Positions 60,108-64,000 of a stretch of 64,000 bases of DNA are shown one piece after another. Position 1 is the stretch's first letter. Each line of letters starts with the position of its first letter. Source of the stretch: Streptomyces hygroscopicus (GTDB lineage: Bacteria; Actinomycetota; Actinomycetes; Streptomycetales; Streptomycetaceae); contig CP018627.1 in the NCBI GenBank assembly GCA_002021875.1, positions 9,052,001 to 9,116,000 on the forward strand. The letters run 5' to 3'. Under the pieces are notes generated by a model that worked only from the letters and a program-made list of their open reading frames with translations, searched no databases and was not told where the DNA came from. A program made the position numbers and the translations under genes.

Positions 60108-60909
60108 GGCGGCGGATCTCCCCACGCAGTTCTTCGGTGATCTCAACGGACAGGTCGGCGACGGCCGCGTCCTCGATGCGGCGCGGCTGCGGAATGTCCA
60201 CCGTCCAATCGCGGACGACCCGCCCCGGCCGGGAGGACAGCAGCACCACGCGCTCGGCCAGCCGGACGGCCTCGCGGACGTTGTGGGTCACGAACAGCAC
60301 GGAGACGCCGGTCTCGCTCCAGATCCGGGTCAGCTCCTCGTGCAGCACATCGCGGGTGATGGCGTCGAGCGCGGCGAACGGCTCGTCCATCAGCAGCACG
60401 CTCGAGTCCTGCGCCAGCGCGCGGGCCAGCGCCACGCGCTGCCGCATACCGCCGGAGAGCTCGTGCACCCGCTTGCCGTAGGCGCCGCCGAGCCGCACCA
60501 GCTCCAGCAGCCGCTCGGCCTGCGGCCTGCGCTCCGCGCGCGGCACACCGCGCAGCCGCAGCGCCAGCTCGATGTTCTTCCCCGCGGTCAGCCACGGGAA
60601 CAGGGCGTGCTCCTGGAACATCAGGGCCGGCCGGCCGCCGGGGACCTCGATGGCCCCCGAGGACGGCTTGTCCAGGTCGGCGATCAGATTGAGCAGGGTC
60701 GACTTACCGCAGCCGGAGGCCCCCAGGATGCAGACGAACTCCCCGGGCCGCACCTGGAGGTTGATGTCCTCGAGCACGGGCTGGGCCGCCCCGGGACGGC
60801 CGAAGGACTTGTGGACATGGGCGATCGATACGGATCCGGTGGGGCCGGCCGAGCCCGCCGCCGCGGCGCCCGCCCGGTCGTCCTTCTCGGTGGTCAGTGC
60901 CGGGGACAT
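60094..60909 (-). CDS. ssuB: Sulfonate/taurine-type ABC transporter ATP-binding protein
   Basis: A 271-residue ATPase: Walker A GASGCGKST, Q-loop ALMFQEHALFPWLTAGKNIELALRLRG, signature LSGGMRQRVALARAL, Walker B VLLMDEPFAALD, switch VTHNVREAVRLA. Sequence type and gene order (binding protein, ATPase, permease) fit SsuB/TauB. It powers uptake of organosulfur compounds when sulfate is limiting. Confidence 0.9.
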   Translation of the reverse strand: MSPALTTEKDDRAGAAAAGSAGPTGSVSIAHVHKSFGRPGAAQPVLEDINLQVRPGEFVCILGASGCGKSTLLNLIADLDKPSSGAIEVPGGRPALMFQEHALFPWLTAGKNIELALRLRGVPRAERRPQAERLLELVRLGGAYGKRVHELSGGMRQRVALARALAQDSSVLLMDEPFAALDAITRDVLHEELTRIWSETGVSVLFVTHNVREAVRLAERVVLLSSRPGRVVRDWTVDIPQPRRIEDAAVADLSVEITEELRGEIRRHGQQ

Positions 60910-60979
60910 CCGGTCACCTCCTGATGGATGCGTACATGCGTGTACATGCGTACGGTGCGTACGGGGACGGACAGGACGG

Positions 60980-62137
60980 CTACTTGGCGCCGAGACCCGC
61001 GTCGGAGACGGTCGGCTTGCCCTCGGCCTTGAGGACCTTGTTCAGCGGGGCCAGGTCGTAGATGCCCTTGAGATCGGGCTTCTCCAGGAGACCCGCCTGG
61101 ACCGCGTGGGCGGCCTCGGTGTTCAGCGTCGAGGCCAGGGGGTCGTCGATGGCCTGGATGGACTTCCACGCCGGGTCGATCACCTCGGCGGGCAGCGGCT
61201 TGCCGGTCTCTTCCTTGAGCGCCGCGTTGGCCGCGTTCTTCGCCTGCTCGGGGTTGGCCTTGATGAAGGCGTTGGTCTTCACCGAGCCGCGCAGCACGGC
61301 CTCGACGACCTTCGGGTGCTCCTTGAGGAACGACTGCTTCACGATCAGGTTGGTGATCACGAACTTCTTGTCCGGCCACAGCGAGGATTCGTCCAGCAGC
61401 ACCTTGCCGCCGTCGGCGACCAGCTTGGACGCGGTCGGCTCGGGCACCCACCCGCCGTCGATGGCACCGGACTTGTACGCGTCGGGCGTCACCTTGTTGT
61501 CGCTGCGGACCACCGACACATCGCCCTTGCCGCTCTGGGCGTCGACCTTCCAGCCCTTGCTCGCGATCCAGTTGAGGAACGCCACGTCCTGGGTGTTGCC
61601 GAGCTGCGGGGTGGCGATCTTCTTGCCCTTGACGTCGTTCAGCGTCTTGATCTTCTTCGGGTTGACCACGAGCTTGACACCGCCCGAGACCGAACCCGAG
61701 ATGATCTTGAGGCTGGATCCGTGGGACTTCACATAGCCGTTGATGGCCGGCGACGGGCCGATCCAGCCCATGTCGATGGAGCCCGCGTTGAGCGCCTCGA
61801 TCTCCGACGGCCCGGCGTTGAAGACGTACGGCGCGACCTTCGTGCCCTTGAGCTCCTGCTGGATCGGGCCGCCCTTGCGCAGCCCCACCAGGGCGGTGGC
61901 GTGGGTGAGGTTGGCGAAGTAGCCGACCTTCACCTTGTCCAGGCCGTCGACCTTCTCACCGCCTGCCGCGGGGACCGCTGAGGATCCCGTCTCGTCGGAC
62001 TTCTTCTCCGATCCGTAGCCGCAGGCGCCCAGCGCGCCCATCAGCAGGGGAAGGACGGCCGCCGCCGCCAGGATCCGGGTGTGGCGGCGGGGGCGCTTGG
62101 CTGGTCGCGGGGAGAGCAGGCGCTCGGCAGACGACAC
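60980..62137 (-). CDS. ssuA: Sulfonate-type ABC substrate-binding lipoprotein
   Basis: A 385-residue lipoprotein with lipobox L-G-A-C (about Cys39) after an Arg-rich start. KVKVGYFANLTHATALVGLRKG, FNAGPSEIEALNAGSIDMGWIGPSPAINGYVKSHG, IKTLNDVKGKKIATPQLGNTQDVAFLNWI and IDGGWVPEPTASKLV are landmarks of the SsuA/TauA group that binds aliphatic sulfonates. GTG start at 62137. Upstream (62138-62338) there is only the gap to cysN. Confidence 0.9.
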   Translation of the reverse strand: MSSAERLLSPRPAKRPRRHTRILAAAAVLPLLMGALGACGYGSEKKSDETGSSAVPAAGGEKVDGLDKVKVGYFANLTHATALVGLRKGGPIQQELKGTKVAPYVFNAGPSEIEALNAGSIDMGWIGPSPAINGYVKSHGSSLKIISGSVSGGVKLVVNPKKIKTLNDVKGKKIATPQLGNTQDVAFLNWIASKGWKVDAQSGKGDVSVVRSDNKVTPDAYKSGAIDGGWVPEPTASKLVADGGKVLLDESSLWPDKKFVITNLIVKQSFLKEHPKVVEAVLRGSVKTNAFIKANPEQAKNAANAALKEETGKPLPAEVIDPAWKSIQAIDDPLASTLNTEAAHAVQAGLLEKPDLKGIYDLAPLNKVLKAEGKPTVSDAGLGAK

Positions 62138-62338
62138 GGAGGTGTTCCTCTCGACGGGCCGGGGCAGCGTCAGAGGACGCCCGGCAGATCAGACGGTTTT
62201 CGGCGGCGGTGCTGGACAGGGGCGGACTGCGGCGTCAGCGCACACATCGTCCGACCCCGCCCTGACCGCTGCCGAGCGCCCCGCTGCCTACGCGGCCGCC
62301 CTCCTTGGCGAACGTCGAGAACACCTCACCGGCCATCG

Positions 62339-63706
62339 TCAGAAGTCCCATCCCTCGTCGTCCCGCGCCGCCTCGGCACCGTCGGCCGACGCCGCGAAGG
62401 AGTCGCCCGCCATCCCGGCGGTCAGCGTGGTGCCGTCGGCCGGGTCGATCAGCAGGAAGGAACCGGTGCGCCGCGAGTCCTCGTACGCGTCCAGCGCCAG
62501 CGGCTCGGACGTACGGAGCACGACCCGGCCGATCTCATTGGCGGCCAGCTCACCCGGCGCCGGGTGGTGCGACAGATCGGCCAGCGTCAGCCGCGACGGA
62601 ATGTCCTTGATGATCGCCTTCATCGTGCGGGTGGTGTGCTTGAGCAGCACCCGGTCACCGACACGCAGCGGACGGTCGTGCAGATGGCAGACGGTGGCCT
62701 CGACGTCCTGGGTGGTCTCCGGAGCGTGGTCGCTCGGCGCGATCAGATCCCCGCGCGAGATGTCCAGGTCGTCGGCGAGCGTGACGGTCACCGACTGCGG
62801 CGCCCACGCCACGTCCACCATCGCGCCCAGCGCGTCGATCCCGGTGACGGTGCTCGTCCGGCCGGACGGCAGCACGGTGACGGCGTCGCCCACGCGCAGC
62901 ACACCGGAGGCGATCTGGCCCGCGTAGCCGCGGTAGTCGGGGTGCTCGCTGGTCTGCGGACGGATCACGTACTGCACCGGGAAACGCGCCGGGTCCTGGG
63001 ACGGGTCGGTGCCCACCGGCACGGTCTCCAGGTGCTCCAGCACGGTCGGGCCGCCGTACCAGTCCATGTTCGCCGACGGGGTCACCACATTGTCCCCGGC
63101 GAGCGCCGAGATCGGGATGGCGGTGATCTCTGGAACGCCCAGCGAGGCCGCGTAGGTCGTGAACTCCTCGGCGATGGCCGCGAAGACCGGCTCCGCGTAG
63201 TCCACCAGGTCCATCTTGTTGACGGCGAGGACCACATGCGGGACCCGCAGCAGGGCGGCGACCGCGGCATGCCGCCGGGTCTGCTCCACCACGCCGTTGC
63301 GCGCGTCCACCAGGACGACCGCGAGTTCGGCGGTGGAGGCGCCGGTGACCATGTTGCGGGTGTACTGCACATGGCCGGGGGTGTCGGCGAGGATGAACCG
63401 CCGCTTGGGAGTGGCGAAGTAGCGGTAGGCGACATCGATGGTGATGCCCTGCTCCCGCTCCGCGCGCAGCCCGTCCGTCAGCAGCGCCAGATCAGGCGCC
63501 TCCTGGCCACGGCTGCGCGAGGCGTGTGCCACGGCCTCGAGCTGATCGGCCAGTACCGACTTGGAGTCGTGCAGCAGCCGCCCGACCAGGGTGGACTTGC
63601 CGTCGTCCACCGAGCCCGCGGTGGCGAAGCGCAGTTGCGAGGTGGCCGCGGACCGCTCCACGGCGGCCGCGGCGGCCTGCTCCTCGGACGTCAGATTGCT
63701 CGTCAT
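62339..63706 (-). CDS. cysN: Sulfate adenylyltransferase subunit 1 (GTPase)
   Basis: CysN is the GTPase that drives ATP sulfurylase CysD. Motifs: GSVDDGKSTL (G1), REQGITIDVAYRYF (G2), ADTPGH (G3), NKMD (G4), SAL (G5), then two EF-Tu-like barrels. 455 residues. It starts two bases after the cysD stop. No CysC kinase domain is fused, so a separate cysC is expected upstream outside the window. Confidence 0.95.
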   Translation of the reverse strand: MTSNLTSEEQAAAAAVERSAATSQLRFATAGSVDDGKSTLVGRLLHDSKSVLADQLEAVAHASRSRGQEAPDLALLTDGLRAEREQGITIDVAYRYFATPKRRFILADTPGHVQYTRNMVTGASTAELAVVLVDARNGVVEQTRRHAAVAALLRVPHVVLAVNKMDLVDYAEPVFAAIAEEFTTYAASLGVPEITAIPISALAGDNVVTPSANMDWYGGPTVLEHLETVPVGTDPSQDPARFPVQYVIRPQTSEHPDYRGYAGQIASGVLRVGDAVTVLPSGRTSTVTGIDALGAMVDVAWAPQSVTVTLADDLDISRGDLIAPSDHAPETTQDVEATVCHLHDRPLRVGDRVLLKHTTRTMKAIIKDIPSRLTLADLSHHPAPGELAANEIGRVVLRTSEPLALDAYEDSRRTGSFLLIDPADGTTLTAGMAGDSFAASADGAEAARDDEGWDF

Positions 63707-63708
63707 CG

Positions 63709-64000
63709 TTAGAAGTACCCCTCGCGCTTGCGGTCCTCCATCGCCGCCTCCGACAGCTTGTCGTCGGCGCGGGTCGCACCCCGCTCGGTCAGCCGGGAGG
63801 CGGCTATCTCATCGATGACCTGCTCAATGGTCACCGCGTCCGACTCGACGGCACCGGTGCAGGACATGTCGCCCACGGTGCGGTAGCGCACCATGCGCCG
63901 CTCCACGGTCTCGTCGTCCTTCGGACCGCCCCACTCACCGGGCGCCAGCCACATGCCACTACGCCGGAAGACCTCGCGCTCATGTGCGTAGTAGATCTGC
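63709..64000 (-). CDS. cysD: Sulfate adenylyltransferase subunit 2, 3' part only
   Basis: The window ends inside this gene. The visible C-terminal 96 residues read QIYYAHEREVFRRSGMWLAPGEWGGPKDDETVERRMVRYRTVGDMSCTGAVES and end AMEDRKREGYF, the standard CysD C-terminus. CysD makes adenosine 5'-phosphosulfate from ATP and sulfate. Only two bases separate it from cysN. Confidence 0.95.
   Translation of the reverse strand, partial: QIYYAHEREVFRRSGMWLAPGEWGGPKDDETVERRMVRYRTVGDMSCTGAVESDAVTIEQVIDEIAASRLTERGATRADDKLSEAAMEDRKREGYF

Overview
High-GC actinobacterial chromosome, almost certainly Streptomyces. The signs are strong third-position GC, GTG/TTG starts with GGAGG ribosome sites, a SAV2148-type HEPN protein, a DUF397/XRE pair, an AA10-CBM2 cellulose oxygenase with a CebR-type operator, and a cysDN-ssu-sirohydrochlorin chelatase sulfur cluster. 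From memory the housekeeping backbone (murC, msrB, exonuclease, sugar ABC genes, cysDN) follows the S. coelicolor region around SCO6060-SCO6098; that needs a direct comparison.

Layout. 1-9.5 kb: truncated methyltransferase, MepB protein, PTH2-type peptidyl-tRNA hydrolase, a two-gene ABC system with repeat-rich tail, a small zinc-ribbon protein, a Tat-exported PhoX-like protein, ZapE-like ATPase, RibD-like reductase and a small unknown. 9.6-11.5 kb: murC and msrB. 11.5-22.1 kb: treZ, treY and glgX (glycogen to trehalose), with a GNAT gene preceded by a 19-codon leader ORF, a cellulose oxygenase and an intact TnpB gene lying between treZ and treY. 22.3-29.1 kb: a copper amine oxidase split over two secreted proteins, HEPN protein, ABC ATPase plus GntR regulator behind a perfect 20-bp palindrome, exonuclease, and a mycothiol-type DinB protein. 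29.4-38.0 kb: LysR regulator and two oxidoreductases, a phosphotransferase, a three-gene sugar ABC transporter, and a CDP-alcohol phosphatidyltransferase with an internal repeat.

38.0-42.7 kb is the most unusual part. It is a tightly coupled minus-strand operon that begins with an unlisted 50-residue peptide gene (42468-42620). This is followed by an M29-aminopeptidase-like protein, an MFS exporter, a JmjC-type Fe/2-oxoglutarate oxygenase and an HExxH-motif peptide-modification protein (the family recently linked to peptide beta-hydroxylation). It reads as a RiPP biosynthetic operon with two candidate oxygenases and no classical RiPP cyclase. A frameshifted IS5-type transposase remnant flanks it.

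43.3-50 kb: MMPL transporter, secreted subtilisin with a strong terminator, Uma2-family protein, secreted phosphodiester glycosidase. 49.8-53.1 kb is a decayed accessory stretch: a wHTH-like pseudogene, an XRE/DUF397 pair with a perfect 12-bp inverted repeat, and an AAA ATPase with an internal deletion. 53.0-58.2 kb: two TetR regulators, each divergent from an oxidoreductase and each with visible operators, plus further SDR/MDR enzymes. 58.2-64 kb: sulfur assimilation on the minus strand (cysD partial, cysN, ssuA, ssuB, ssuC, sirohydrochlorin chelatase). No rRNA, tRNA or CRISPR array was recognised by eye.
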